In this document: positions 25,864 to 34,271 of the stretch, piece by piece
How positions within the stretch are numbered: the stretch's first letter is position 1
Layout: each line of letters opens with the position of its first letter
Source: JAUIIK01 sp041390865
GTDB taxonomy: Bacteria > Chloroflexota > Chloroflexia > Thermomicrobiales > CFX8
Direction of reading: 5' to 3'
Length of the DNA: 64,000 nucleotides
Assembly (NCBI GenBank): GCA_041390865.1
Contig: JAWKPC010000019.1
Location: 20,839 to 84,838 of the forward strand
Made by a program: the position numbers and the translations under genes
The notes under the pieces: generated by a model
Database searches by the model: none
Seen by the model: only the letters and a program-made list of their open reading frames with translations
What the model was told of the DNA's origin: nothing

Positions 25864-26937
25864 CTACCTGCCTATCTCCCGGAGCCGCTCGCTGGTCTCA
25901 TCGGCCAACGTAGCCACCAGATCGGCAGCCGGCATCTCACGGGTCAACACGGCGGATTGCCCGGCCCACATCGGGATGACATCGCCGGCCTCATCTTCCG
26001 GCGTCGTCCGGGCGATCGGTCCGAAGAGGGACGCCTGGGAGGGATAGGGAGCGACCAGTTCCTCGACCTCCTGGAAGCTCTCCATGAACCTGTTGACGAA
26101 TGCGCGAGCGGGTTTGCCCGAGAAGAGCTTCGTCTGGCGCGTTCGACGCTCACCGGCGCTAGCCAGAGCCTGACGATGGGCAGGGTGGACCGTCGCCTCC
26201 GGGCAGCGAAGAAACGCCGTCCCCATCTGAACGGCGCTCGCGCCAAGCACGAACGCCGCCGCGATCGCCCTCCCATCAGCGATCCCACCGGCGGCGATAA
26301 CCGGCAGGTCAACGGCGGAGACAACCTGCGGCAACAGCGAGAAGAGTCCCGGTTGCTCGGACGGGTCAGCGTCGAGAAAGGTGCCGCGATGGCCGCCGGC
26401 TTCGATGCCCTGGGCGATGACCGCGTCGGCTCCGCGTTCCTCGAGCCAGCGCGCCTCGGCCACAGTCGTGGCGCTCGAGATGATCAGGCAGCCTGCCGCT
26501 CTCACGGCATCGACCAGATCGTCATCCGGCAGGCCGAAATGGAAGCTGACGACCGCCGGTCGATGGGCCAGGATCTGCTCGACCTGTTCGTGGCCGAAGG
26601 TGCCCCACGGAATGGTGGGATAGGGGACCTCGCCGAGCCCGGCTTCGAAGTACCAGCGTTGAAGGCGCGCCCGCATCTCTCGTCCGGTCATATCGACGTC
26701 GACGGGGTGCTCGTGGCAGAAGAAGTTGGCGTTGAGCGGCCCCTCACTCAGTTCCGCGAACGCCGCCATCTGCGCGCCCGCCTCGCCGGCCGGAATTGTC
26801 CCGAGGCCCAGCGAGCCGAGCCCTCCGGCATTGCTGACCGCCGCGGCCAGCTCCGGCGTCGTCGAACCGGCCATCGGCGCCTGGATGATCGGCCAGTCGA
26901 GTCCCAGCCGTTCGGTTAGCTCGTTTGTCGGCCACAT
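25864..26937 (-). CDS. Nitronate monooxygenase / FMN-dependent 2-nitropropane dioxygenase family
   Basis: A 357-residue TIM-barrel flavoprotein. It opens ERLGLDWPIIQAPMAGSTTP, typical of class I nitronate monooxygenases; then GGLGSLGLGTIPA, the FMN region AQGIEAGGHRGTFL with the catalytic His, VIAAGGIADGRAIAAAFVLGA and GASAVQMGTAFL. Such enzymes oxidise nitronates such as propionate-3-nitronate; some relatives have other roles. Start ATG 26937 has GGAG seven bases upstream. It is 27 bases downstream of the cyclase-family gene, so both form an operon. Confidence 0.9.
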   Translation of the reverse strand: MWPTNELTERLGLDWPIIQAPMAGSTTPELAAAVSNAGGLGSLGLGTIPAGEAGAQMAAFAELSEGPLNANFFCHEHPVDVDMTGREMRARLQRWYFEAGLGEVPYPTIPWGTFGHEQVEQILAHRPAVVSFHFGLPDDDLVDAVRAAGCLIISSATTVAEARWLEERGADAVIAQGIEAGGHRGTFLDADPSEQPGLFSLLPQVVSAVDLPVIAAGGIADGRAIAAAFVLGASAVQMGTAFLRCPEATVHPAHRQALASAGERRTRQTKLFSGKPARAFVNRFMESFQEVEELVAPYPSQASLFGPIARTTPEDEAGDVIPMWAGQSAVLTREMPAADLVATLADETSERLREIGR

Positions 26938-26964
26938 CTTGAACTCCGCTCTCACCTCTACCGG

Positions 26965-27741
26965 TCAGGAAACGATGGCCAGAACACGGACGGGACTGCC
27001 GCTACCGTCGACTATCTTCAGCGGAGCGGCGAAAACTAGCGCTCCGGTCGGCGGCAGTTGGTCGAGGTTCGCCAGGCTTGCGAGCCCGAGCTTCCCTGCA
27101 CCGTGCATGATGTTGTGGCACGGGAATGGAGGATCGAATCCTCCGGCTTGCCCGGCATCAGTCCCGACCGTCTCGACGCCGAACCCGAGCACGTCGCGGT
27201 CATTCGCCAGCATCTCCACCGCGGCGGCGCTGGGACCGGGAGTATGCGGCCCACTCTCGTCGGCATTGAAGAACGCCTCCGGATCGGTGCGCTTCGACCA
27301 GTCGGTCCGGAAGAACACCCAGCTTCCGGCCTGGATCTCGCCATGCTCCGACTCCCAGGCCTGGATGTGCTCGGGTTCGAGCAGGAAATCGGGATCGGCT
27401 GACGATTCGGCGCTGAAATCGAGTACGCAAGCCGGTGCGATGAATTGCGACGGAGGGATCGTATCGGTCGTGTTGTCCGGATGGTCTTTTCCGGTCACCC
27501 AATGGACCGGGGCATCGAAGTGCGTTCCGGTGTGCTCGCCCAGCGTCAGCGTGTTCCAGTACCAGACCGGACCGGCGTCGTCATATCGCGAGATCTGGTC
27601 AACCGAGAGCGGCGGCGACTGAGCGAACATCTCCGGCAGCGCGATCACCGGCGTCGCCGGGCTGAGCGGGACAGTCAGATCGACGACGCGCGCCGCCCCG
27701 CTCGATAAATCCTGGATGAGTCCAGCAAGGTTGTTTGACAT
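26965..27741 (-). CDS. Cyclase family protein (kynurenine formamidase-like)
   Basis: A 258-residue metal hydrolase of the cyclase / kynurenine formamidase / isatin hydrolase family. The defining motif HTGTHFDAPVHW (HxGTHxDxPxH) binds the metal; VVDLTVPLSPATPV and FDPPFPCHNIMHGAGK follow. These enzymes hydrolyse formyl or lactam amide bonds. Start ATG 27741 has GAGAGG upstream; the frame extends a further 87 codons without a ribosome site. It leads the nitronate monooxygenase gene. With acetamidase and amidase genes elsewhere in the window it fits amide or nitrogen-compound breakdown. Confidence 0.88.
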   Translation of the reverse strand: MSNNLAGLIQDLSSGAARVVDLTVPLSPATPVIALPEMFAQSPPLSVDQISRYDDAGPVWYWNTLTLGEHTGTHFDAPVHWVTGKDHPDNTTDTIPPSQFIAPACVLDFSAESSADPDFLLEPEHIQAWESEHGEIQAGSWVFFRTDWSKRTDPEAFFNADESGPHTPGPSAAAVEMLANDRDVLGFGVETVGTDAGQAGGFDPPFPCHNIMHGAGKLGLASLANLDQLPPTGALVFAAPLKIVDGSGSPVRVLAIVS

Positions 27742-28418
27742 TCTGGTTTCCTCTCGACGATCGATCCACTCGATTTCCGCCATTCTAGCGAGAACCGCAG
27801 AAATCACCCGCAGTTCAGAGATTCCGCCTGCCTTCGAGGAGAAGAACCGTCGGGATGTGGCAACACCGTTTGTCTGTCGAGGCGGTATTGTATTCCCCGC
27901 GGCGCTGCTGCTCCACCTATCACGAGTCATCCTTGTATGTTGACCTGAGCGGCAGTGGCGGGGGATTCGGAAGGATCCCGGGAGAATGGAACGACCGGAC
28001 ACTACGAGCCGACGATCGCTCTGACACTTTCGGGGATTGCCGGCATCTGACTCGTTTCCCGCATACTCGCCTCGCCGGTGAAGATCCCGGTTCTAGAACA
28101 GCTCCAGCTTGCTCAGGCCCCACCGGCATCCTGGAGGTGTAGACCAGCAGCCGGCTGGTTACCTGTCACCGAACGCGGGCCTCTGCGATCCAGGTTTTGT
28201 CCGGAATGTATCCTCGAACTTGACGGCTTGTCTGCTTTGCCGCCGGTTCGCCGGAAACGGTAAACAGCGAGTTCGAGAGCCTGTCGATACCTGACCAGCG
28301 GCCGATCATCCGAATTCAGGACCAATGACCGGCTTGACGAACCGGCACGAGAATTAGAATATATGTTCGACTGCCAGTCACCGTTCCTGGATAAGCGAAC
28401 AGCAGAGAGGGCAACGTC
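27742..28418. other. Intergenic region
   Basis: A 677-base gap between divergent operons. Apart from the promoter at 28334-28362, I see no repeat, RNA gene or convincing coding frame; short open frames on both strands lack ribosome sites and known motifs. Confidence 0.5.
28334..28362 (+). promoter_or_regulatory. Predicted promoter of the Ub-like/DUF4132 unit
   Basis: TTGACG at 28334-28339 with an AT-rich -10 region TTAGAATAT (28354-28362); spacing is 15 to TAGAAT or 17 to GAATAT. It lies about 57 bases before the GTG at 28419 in otherwise GC-rich sequence. Confidence 0.5.
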
Positions 28419-28808
28419 GTGCAGCTGACCGTCTTCGACGAGACGACAACCGGCGAGAGGCGCGCAGGACCGACGCTCGACTTCCTGACCGAACGTGTCA
28501 CGGCGCGGGAGCTTATCCGTAGCCGCGTCTATCAGGAGGTCACCGAGCACAACGCTCGCCAGCAGATGGGCAAACCGCGACTGGTAGAGCCAGCGCCTGA
28601 GGAACGGTCGCTGAACGGCGAAGGGCGCGCCACCGGCAAGCGGGTCGACTGGGAACGCCAATTCGAGCTCGCCCTGCGGGCATTCGAGGGGAATGGATTC
28701 CTGCTCTTTGCCGGCGACCGGCAGCTTCTCGATCTGGACGAAGAGATCGAGGTGCAGCCCGAAACCGATGTCACCTTCCTGCGACTCGTTCCGCTTGTCG
28801 GCGGCTAG
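28419..28808 (+). CDS. Small protein with ubiquitin/MoaD-like C-terminus ending in Gly-Gly
   Basis: A 129-residue cytosolic protein, GTG start with GAGAGG upstream. The N-terminus MQLTVFDE and VTARELIRSRVYQEV resemble the strand-helix start of a beta-grasp fold; a charged low-conservation insert follows. The last part, FLLFAGDRQLLDLDEEIEV then TDVTFLRLVPLVGG, parallels ubiquitin (LIFAGKQL...) and MoaD/ThiS tails (V.x.PP..GG) and ends exactly at Gly-Gly, with no residues after it. That C-terminus is the form used for adenylation or conjugation. No E1, E2 or deubiquitinase gene is in the window. It is nine bases from a DUF4132 gene. Ub-like assignment is by eye only. Confidence 0.6.
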   Translation: MQLTVFDETTTGERRAGPTLDFLTERVTARELIRSRVYQEVTEHNARQQMGKPRLVEPAPEERSLNGEGRATGKRVDWERQFELALRAFEGNGFLLFAGDRQLLDLDEEIEVQPETDVTFLRLVPLVGG

Positions 28809-28817
28809 GGGGTACGT

Positions 28818-31415
28818 GTGGGCTTTCGCGAGTCTTCAAAGGCCGCCGCCGAAGATCGGCGTCCGGATGAGACCGCAGCGAGCTTCGACACCCGGGCAGC
28901 CTCTCTGCTGGACGACCTGCGGAACGAAGCGAGCGACTTCATCGAGTCACGTCGCCGGCTGATGCCGTCCTATCTCGCGATGGACGAGTTGAAGATCGGC
29001 GAGCTGGAGTCAGGACGAAAGATCCTCGATCTCGATGCGGATGGACAGATTGCCGTCGTCCGGGCCGCCGTCGATGCCAGCTTTCCTGCCAGAGCGGGAC
29101 ACTTTACCTGGACCTATATGCTTCGCGATCGCGTTTCCGGTCTGGTAGCGAACCAGATTCTCCGCCGGAAGCTGCCCTATTCGAGACAAGACGTCGAATG
29201 GCTGCTCACCCGGATCGCCGTTTCCCAGTCCGACTGGAATAGCCTGGAGATGTCGGCCGTTAGCGCCCAGAGCCTCCTGCGCAGCATCGAGCGCTGGACG
29301 CAGGGCGATGGGGAGATTTCCGAATCCGCCAGAGCATCGTTGCGCCGTTTGCGGGAGGGGATCACGCGCAGCTACTTCAGCACATCCGGGCGGAAGTTTC
29401 TCGACCTGATCGACGTGCTGATCGGCGTTGAGGAAGCACGGGGGGTCGACGCCAGCGACGATTGGGGCCACTATGCACTGGCCGCGGTCGATGGATTGAG
29501 CGAGGATGTCGGCGACAGCTGGATTGCCCTGCTCGACCATGGGCTGTCGATCACCGGAACGAAGCCGTCGAAGCGGTGGTTGAGTGAGGCGGCTACTCTG
29601 GCGGATGATGTCGGCCATTCGAGTTTCGAGGCGCTTGCCCTCGAGTTCCTCGGATTGCTCGACCGGCCGACCCGGGACATATACTACGAGGCCGCTGATG
29701 GCTACGACTACCCCTCGGCCTGGATTGCCGACCGCAACGCCGACATCCTCAAGGGCATACTCTGGTCGATCACGTGCCTGCCCAGCGCCGGGTTGATCCG
29801 GGCTGCAGGAGATGCCGCGCTAGCCTGCTACACGAAGATCCCGAACTATGGCGCGCGGTCCACGAAAGCCGGCAACGCTGCCGTCCTCGCCCTGGCTGCG
29901 ATCCCCGGTGTCGAGGCGATCGCTCAACTTCAGCGTATTCTCCAGCGCGTCAAGCTACCCTCCCAGCGGGCGCAGGTTGAAAAGGCCCTGGATGCCGCAG
30001 CGACAGCTCAAGGGCTGAGCCGGGACGACCTCGATGAACTGCTCGTGCCCGGCTTCGGGCTGCAAGACGGCGTCGTGCGCCGGGACTTCGGCGAGTACAT
30101 CGCCGAGATCGCGATCCTCGGCGCCGACCGTGTGGATCTTTGCTGGCTGCGGCCGGACGGCAAAAGGCAAAAGTCGGTCCCGGCGCCGGTCAAACGCGAC
30201 AACCCGGATCAGATCAAGGATCTCAAGCGTATCCAGAAGGAGATCCGTGAAACGCTAGCTACTCAACACCGCCGTATCGAGCGGCTGATGATCCGCGAAC
30301 GCGATTGGGATTATTCGATCTGGCGCGAGCGATATCTCGATCATCCACTGGTTTCGCATATCGCCCGGCGACTGATCTGGACGGTCGAGCAGGACAACCG
30401 CGTGATCGAGGTAGCCTGGCTTGACGGGCGGCTTGTCGATGTTGAGAACCAGCCGTTGAACCTGAAGGTGGATAACCCGCGCGTTCGGCTCTGGCACCCG
30501 ATCGGATCGGATGCCGGGACTGTCCTGGCCTGGCGGGAGTGGCTGGACCGCCACGGGGTCACGCAACCGTTCAAGCAAGCGCATCGCGAGATTTATCTGC
30601 TGACCGATGCCGAGCGCGGGACCGGAACATATTCGAACCGGTTCGCCGCTCACATCCTGCGCCAGCATCAGCTCAACGCGCTGTGTCAGGAACGCGGCTG
30701 GCACTACCGGCTGCAGGGGGAATGGGACGGTTTCAACGTGCCATCCGTCGAGGTGCCGGGAGCCGGGCTGCGCGCCGAGTTCTGGGTGGAAGGCATCGAC
30801 CAGGACGACGCAATGTCCCATAGCTTCGTCTATCTCTACGTTACGACGGACCAGGTCCGTATTGTCGATATCGACAGTAGCCTGCCCGTCTCGCTGGACG
30901 ACGTAGCTCCGCGGATCTTCTCTGAAATCATGCGGGACGTCGATCTGTTCGTCGCCGTATCGAGCATCGGGGCCGATCCCAATTGGCTCGATGGAGGATC
31001 CGGCAGGATCGACGGGTATCAGGATTACTGGTGGGACGCCTCGTTCGGCGATCTGTCGGCCAGCGCCGAGACCCGCGGAGAGGTCCTGGCGAAAGTCCTG
31101 CCCCGGCTGACGAAGCTCGCAGGGCGCTGGGAGCTGGATGGGCGGTTCCTGAACCTTCGAGGCGAGTTGCGAAGCTACAGGATCCATCTCGGAAGCGGCA
31201 ACATCCTGATGGAGCCCAACGGGCAGTATCTCTGCATCGTCCCGGGGCCAGGCGCAGGCGGATCCCGGGCCGGAGACGGTCTGTTTCTGCCGTTCGAAGG
31301 GGACAGAATGCTATCGGTCATCATCAGCAAGGCGCTGATGCTCGCCGATGATGCGAACATCACCGATCCGACGATCGCCCGACAGATATCCGGCGAGCCG
31401 CTACGCCTCCGCTGA
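28818..31415 (+). CDS. DUF4132 domain protein
   Basis: An 865-residue protein with GTG start after AGGGGG. Residues ~1-390 are mostly helical, with HEAT-like segments (GNAAVLALAAIPGVEAIAQL, QRILQRVKLPSQRAQVEKAL). The C-terminal half (from ~430) matches DUF4132: HPLVSHIARRLIWTVEQ, VRLWHPIGSDAGTVLAWREW, VTQPFKQAHREIYLLTDAE, LCQERGWHYRLQGEWDG. DUF4132 proteins are often found with WGR, MoxR or other conflict-related partners; their function is not settled. Here the only partner is the small Gly-Gly protein upstream. The 3' end overlaps the convergent PhoD-like gene by 15 bases. No signal peptide or membrane span. Confidence 0.8.
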   Translation: MGFRESSKAAAEDRRPDETAASFDTRAASLLDDLRNEASDFIESRRRLMPSYLAMDELKIGELESGRKILDLDADGQIAVVRAAVDASFPARAGHFTWTYMLRDRVSGLVANQILRRKLPYSRQDVEWLLTRIAVSQSDWNSLEMSAVSAQSLLRSIERWTQGDGEISESARASLRRLREGITRSYFSTSGRKFLDLIDVLIGVEEARGVDASDDWGHYALAAVDGLSEDVGDSWIALLDHGLSITGTKPSKRWLSEAATLADDVGHSSFEALALEFLGLLDRPTRDIYYEAADGYDYPSAWIADRNADILKGILWSITCLPSAGLIRAAGDAALACYTKIPNYGARSTKAGNAAVLALAAIPGVEAIAQLQRILQRVKLPSQRAQVEKALDAAATAQGLSRDDLDELLVPGFGLQDGVVRRDFGEYIAEIAILGADRVDLCWLRPDGKRQKSVPAPVKRDNPDQIKDLKRIQKEIRETLATQHRRIERLMIRERDWDYSIWRERYLDHPLVSHIARRLIWTVEQDNRVIEVAWLDGRLVDVENQPLNLKVDNPRVRLWHPIGSDAGTVLAWREWLDRHGVTQPFKQAHREIYLLTDAERGTGTYSNRFAAHILRQHQLNALCQERGWHYRLQGEWDGFNVPSVEVPGAGLRAEFWVEGIDQDDAMSHSFVYLYVTTDQVRIVDIDSSLPVSLDDVAPRIFSEIMRDVDLFVAVSSIGADPNWLDGGSGRIDGYQDYWWDASFGDLSASAETRGEVLAKVLPRLTKLAGRWELDGRFLNLRGELRSYRIHLGSGNILMEPNGQYLCIVPGPGAGGSRAGDGLFLPFEGDRMLSVIISKALMLADDANITDPTIARQISGEPLRLR

Positions 31416-32852
31416 TTCCGGCATGGAAGCGTGCCGGGCGACCGTCCGTATCCGCAGCTCCCGCCGATTCCAACCTCGAACGAGCAGCTCGATGTGATGT
31501 CCTCCGCTCTCCAGCGGCGTCAGCCGGATCAGCCCGGCGGTGTTGGAATAGGAGATGAAGTGGCGTTCGAACCTCCAGCGAGGCTCGAAGAGATTCGAAC
31601 CCCGGGCGGCGAATACGTTCAGATAGCGTTCGAATGACGACAGCGGCGTCGTGAAGGCGCTGCTCGTGAATTGCTCGATCTTGCCATGGCCGGACCGGGG
31701 ACGGATCGTGTACGCCCCGGCCACATGGACGTCGCCGGAGAGGATCGCGACCTGCCTGCCAGGCGCGCCGGTCTGCCAGCCGAAGAGAAGATCGAGCAGG
31801 TCGTTGCGTTGATCGCAGAAGGCGTCGGTCGTCCAGCGATCGCGGACCGAGTCTCCGAGCTTGCCGGGCACCGGTTCCAGCAGCTTCGACATCCATCGAG
31901 CGACATGGGCGACGGGAACACTGGTGACGACGAAGAGCGAAGCGATCCCTTCGCTCTCCGGTCCTTCGATGAAATCGACAACGTCTTTCCACTGCTCGGC
32001 GCCGATGAGTTTCCCGGAATTCCAATCGCGTTTGCCACGAATGTCGAGGACGATGAATCCGACATTGCCGTGCTTGAACCAGTAGTGGAATGGTGGTCCG
32101 TCTTTGCGCGGTCCCGGATTCCGGGCATGCTGGTATTCGGCATAGACCTTCGTCGCGGCATCGAACAGGCGCTGGTCGAGGTCCGACACCTCTTTCCGCG
32201 ATCCCCAGTTGTCGAAGATGTCGTGATCGTCCCAGATCGTGAGCGACGGGAACTGCTGGCGTAGCTTGAGAAATCCGGGCACGCCCAGGTAGCCTCGCGA
32301 CACCTTGCGGTAGGACTCGACCGCCTCGTCGAGTGTTGGAATCCGATCGTCCTCGGTCGCGATACCCCGAACGCTGATCGGGTCAAGCTCGTCGCTGTAG
32401 ATCTGGTCGCCGACGAGCACCGAGAACCTTGCATCGGCGCGGTGGAAGTCCTCGATCAGCGCGTCGTAGATCCCGGCCGCCTGGTGATAGACGACTTCGC
32501 CGTCGCGGGGTTTGAACGGCCGGTTGCAGCTCCCGAACCCGAAGGTCAGGCCGGTTGGCTGATCCGGGGATGGCGCGAACCTGCCCTGTCGGATAGTCCC
32601 CCCAACGTCGATGCTGAAGGTCGCGCCAGGTACGGGCTCGTCCAGTTCGAAGTCCAGCGTGCCGGTCCAGTCGTGGACGTCAGAGTTCGTCGTCGATGCG
32701 CGGGCTACGATCTGGCCGTCGATCGCGAGCGAACCGTTCGGGCTTGAGTCGCCGGGCAGGCGAAACCATACCCGGGCGGCTCGATCCGTCACCGCCCCGA
32801 CCTCGACCGAATGGTCGAGCAGGCCATCTGGAAAATTCTTCTCGTATTGCAT
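31401..32852 (-). CDS. PhoD-like metallophosphatase
   Basis: A 483-residue alkaline phosphatase D family protein. An N-terminal beta domain (residues ~15-95) precedes the metallophosphoesterase core: FGFGSCNRP, VLVGDQIYSDE, IWDDHDIFDNWG and LSGDVHVAG carry the metal ligands. Unlike classic PhoD there is no Tat or Sec signal, so it may be cytosolic. It would act on phosphomono- or diesters. It is divergent from the split ThDP decarboxylase, with 102 bases between the starts. Confidence 0.85.
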   Translation of the reverse strand: MQYEKNFPDGLLDHSVEVGAVTDRAARVWFRLPGDSSPNGSLAIDGQIVARASTTNSDVHDWTGTLDFELDEPVPGATFSIDVGGTIRQGRFAPSPDQPTGLTFGFGSCNRPFKPRDGEVVYHQAAGIYDALIEDFHRADARFSVLVGDQIYSDELDPISVRGIATEDDRIPTLDEAVESYRKVSRGYLGVPGFLKLRQQFPSLTIWDDHDIFDNWGSRKEVSDLDQRLFDAATKVYAEYQHARNPGPRKDGPPFHYWFKHGNVGFIVLDIRGKRDWNSGKLIGAEQWKDVVDFIEGPESEGIASLFVVTSVPVAHVARWMSKLLEPVPGKLGDSVRDRWTTDAFCDQRNDLLDLLFGWQTGAPGRQVAILSGDVHVAGAYTIRPRSGHGKIEQFTSSAFTTPLSSFERYLNVFAARGSNLFEPRWRFERHFISYSNTAGLIRLTPLESGGHHIELLVRGWNRRELRIRTVARHASMPESAEA

Positions 32853-32887
32853 AGGTTTCCTCCCTATCCAGTGTAAGCAACCTCGGC

Positions 32888-32916
32888 TTGACGGTCAGAT
32901 CGGTCGGGCCTACGAT
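32888..32916 (+). promoter_or_regulatory. Predicted sigma-70-type promoter of split ThDP decarboxylase
   Basis: TTGACG (32888-32893) and TACGAT (32911-32916) with an ideal 17-base spacer, 38 bases before the ATG at 32955. Confidence 0.6.
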
Positions 32917-32954
32917 GCCGGTCAGCGAATGGAAGACGTCGGTCAGGCGAGTCT

Positions 32955-33467
32955 ATGCCGGTTTCGATCACAAATTCGAGAGTGATTTATGACGCGCTGC
33001 GGTCGGCAGATATCGAGATGATCTCTGCCCTGCCGGAAACCTGGCTCGTGCACCTGATCCGCATGGCCGAAGACGACCCGGACGTCAAGCTCATCCGGCT
33101 TGCCAAGGAGGAGGAAGGCGTCGGCATCTCGGCCGGGGCCCACCTCGCGGGGGTCCGATCGGCGATGCTGATGCAGAACCACGGCTTCCTGGCCAGCATC
33201 AACGGAATCGTCGGGCTGGCGCACCTGTACAAGATCCCGTTGTTGATGATCATCAGCTACCGCGGCGAGTTCGGCGAGCCCGATCCGTGGCAGACTCAGG
33301 GCGGCGGCGTGACGATCCCGTTGCTCGAAGCGCTGCAGATCCCATGGATGACGCTGGATGACCCGTCCCACGTCGCCCAACGGATCGCGAAAGCCCAGGT
33401 GCTCGCCTATTCAGCATTGAAGCCCGTGGCATTGCTTTTGACGCGCGATCTGATGTGGGAGAACTAG
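32955..33467 (+). CDS. ThDP decarboxylase alpha subunit (sulfopyruvate/phosphonopyruvate decarboxylase type)
   Basis: A 170-residue PYR-domain subunit: RVIYDALRSADIEMISALPE, KEEEGVGISAGAHLAGVRSAM with the catalytic Glu, and MLMQNHGFLASINGI. Its length and the next gene match the two-chain sulfopyruvate decarboxylase ComD/ComE, which makes sulfoacetaldehyde in coenzyme M synthesis. Related enzymes act on phosphonopyruvate. The organism is unlikely to make coenzyme M, so sulfonate or phosphonate catabolism is more plausible, but this is inference. Stop and next start are separated by one base. Confidence 0.85.
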   Translation: MPVSITNSRVIYDALRSADIEMISALPETWLVHLIRMAEDDPDVKLIRLAKEEEGVGISAGAHLAGVRSAMLMQNHGFLASINGIVGLAHLYKIPLLMIISYRGEFGEPDPWQTQGGGVTIPLLEALQIPWMTLDDPSHVAQRIAKAQVLAYSALKPVALLLTRDLMWEN

Positions 33468-33468
33468 C

Positions 33469-34047
33469 GTGAGACGGTACGACGCGCTGCAGGCGATCTA
33501 CGACCGGTTGACCGCCGACAATATCGCGGTCGTGACAATCATGGGCGCGGTTTCCGCAGAGTTGCAGGATATAGGACACCGTCCGAACTTCTTCTATCTC
33601 CAGCACGCGATGGGCCTGGCGTCGTCGATGGGGCTCGGTATCGCGCTCGCTCGCCCCGAGCTTCAGGTGGTCGTCTTTGACGGCGATGGCTCGGTCCTGA
33701 TGAATCTTGGCGGCTTGACGACGCTCGCCCGCTATCGCCCGCGAAACCTCGCCCATATCGTCTTCGATAACGAGAGCCTCGTCTCGGTCGGCGGTTTTCC
33801 GACGGCAACCTCGACCGGCAGCGATCTCGAAGGGATCGCCCGCGAGGCTGGTATCCCGCGCACAGCCACTGTCGAAGGCATCGAGGCTTTCGTAACCGCG
33901 TTCGATGAGGCGATCGAGGCGGACAATCTGACCACGCTCATTGCCAAAGTCTCGACCGAAGGTCCGGCCGGGTACGTAACCGACCTTGCCCTGCTCGAGA
34001 ACCGTTTCCAGTTCTCTCGCCACCTCAAGAGCCTCCAGAGCAGCTAG
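33469..34047 (+). CDS. ThDP decarboxylase beta subunit (sulfopyruvate/phosphonopyruvate decarboxylase type)
   Basis: A 192-residue PP-domain subunit that pairs with the upstream gene. Motifs: YLQHAMGLASSMGLGIALA, VVFDGDGSVLMNLGGLTTLA (GDG of the cofactor site) and HIVFDNESLVSVGGFPT, where the usual NN is DN. GTG start, one base after the upstream stop, so the subunits are translationally coupled. It binds ThDP-Mg. The complex would be cytosolic. The substrate is uncertain, as for the partner. Confidence 0.85.
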   Translation: MRRYDALQAIYDRLTADNIAVVTIMGAVSAELQDIGHRPNFFYLQHAMGLASSMGLGIALARPELQVVVFDGDGSVLMNLGGLTTLARYRPRNLAHIVFDNESLVSVGGFPTATSTGSDLEGIAREAGIPRTATVEGIEAFVTAFDEAIEADNLTTLIAKVSTEGPAGYVTDLALLENRFQFSRHLKSLQSS

Positions 34048-34229
34048 CCCGGTGCACCCCGCATAGGGACGTGCCGATGATCAGTGACATTCGGAAGCGT
34101 CGAGGACGCGCCGGCTCTGGTGTCCGATCGGGCTGTACTTTTCAGAGGAACTCCAGAACCACCGATCAGGGCAGCATGAAGGCACCGGCTTCGCCCATGA
34201 AGGTATAGCGAATGCTCCCCGCTCCAACG

Positions 34230-34239
34230 TGCTAGCCTG
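34230..34239 (+). promoter_or_regulatory. Extended -10-like motif
   Basis: TGCTAGCCTG lies 33 bases before the MlrC start. The same 10-mer occurs at 45331 and 52384, each upstream of a + strand gene, so it may be an extended -10 element (TGnTAGCCT). Confidence 0.35.
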
Positions 34240-34271
34240 CTATGTTTCATCGGCTGACTTCGGACAGGGGC

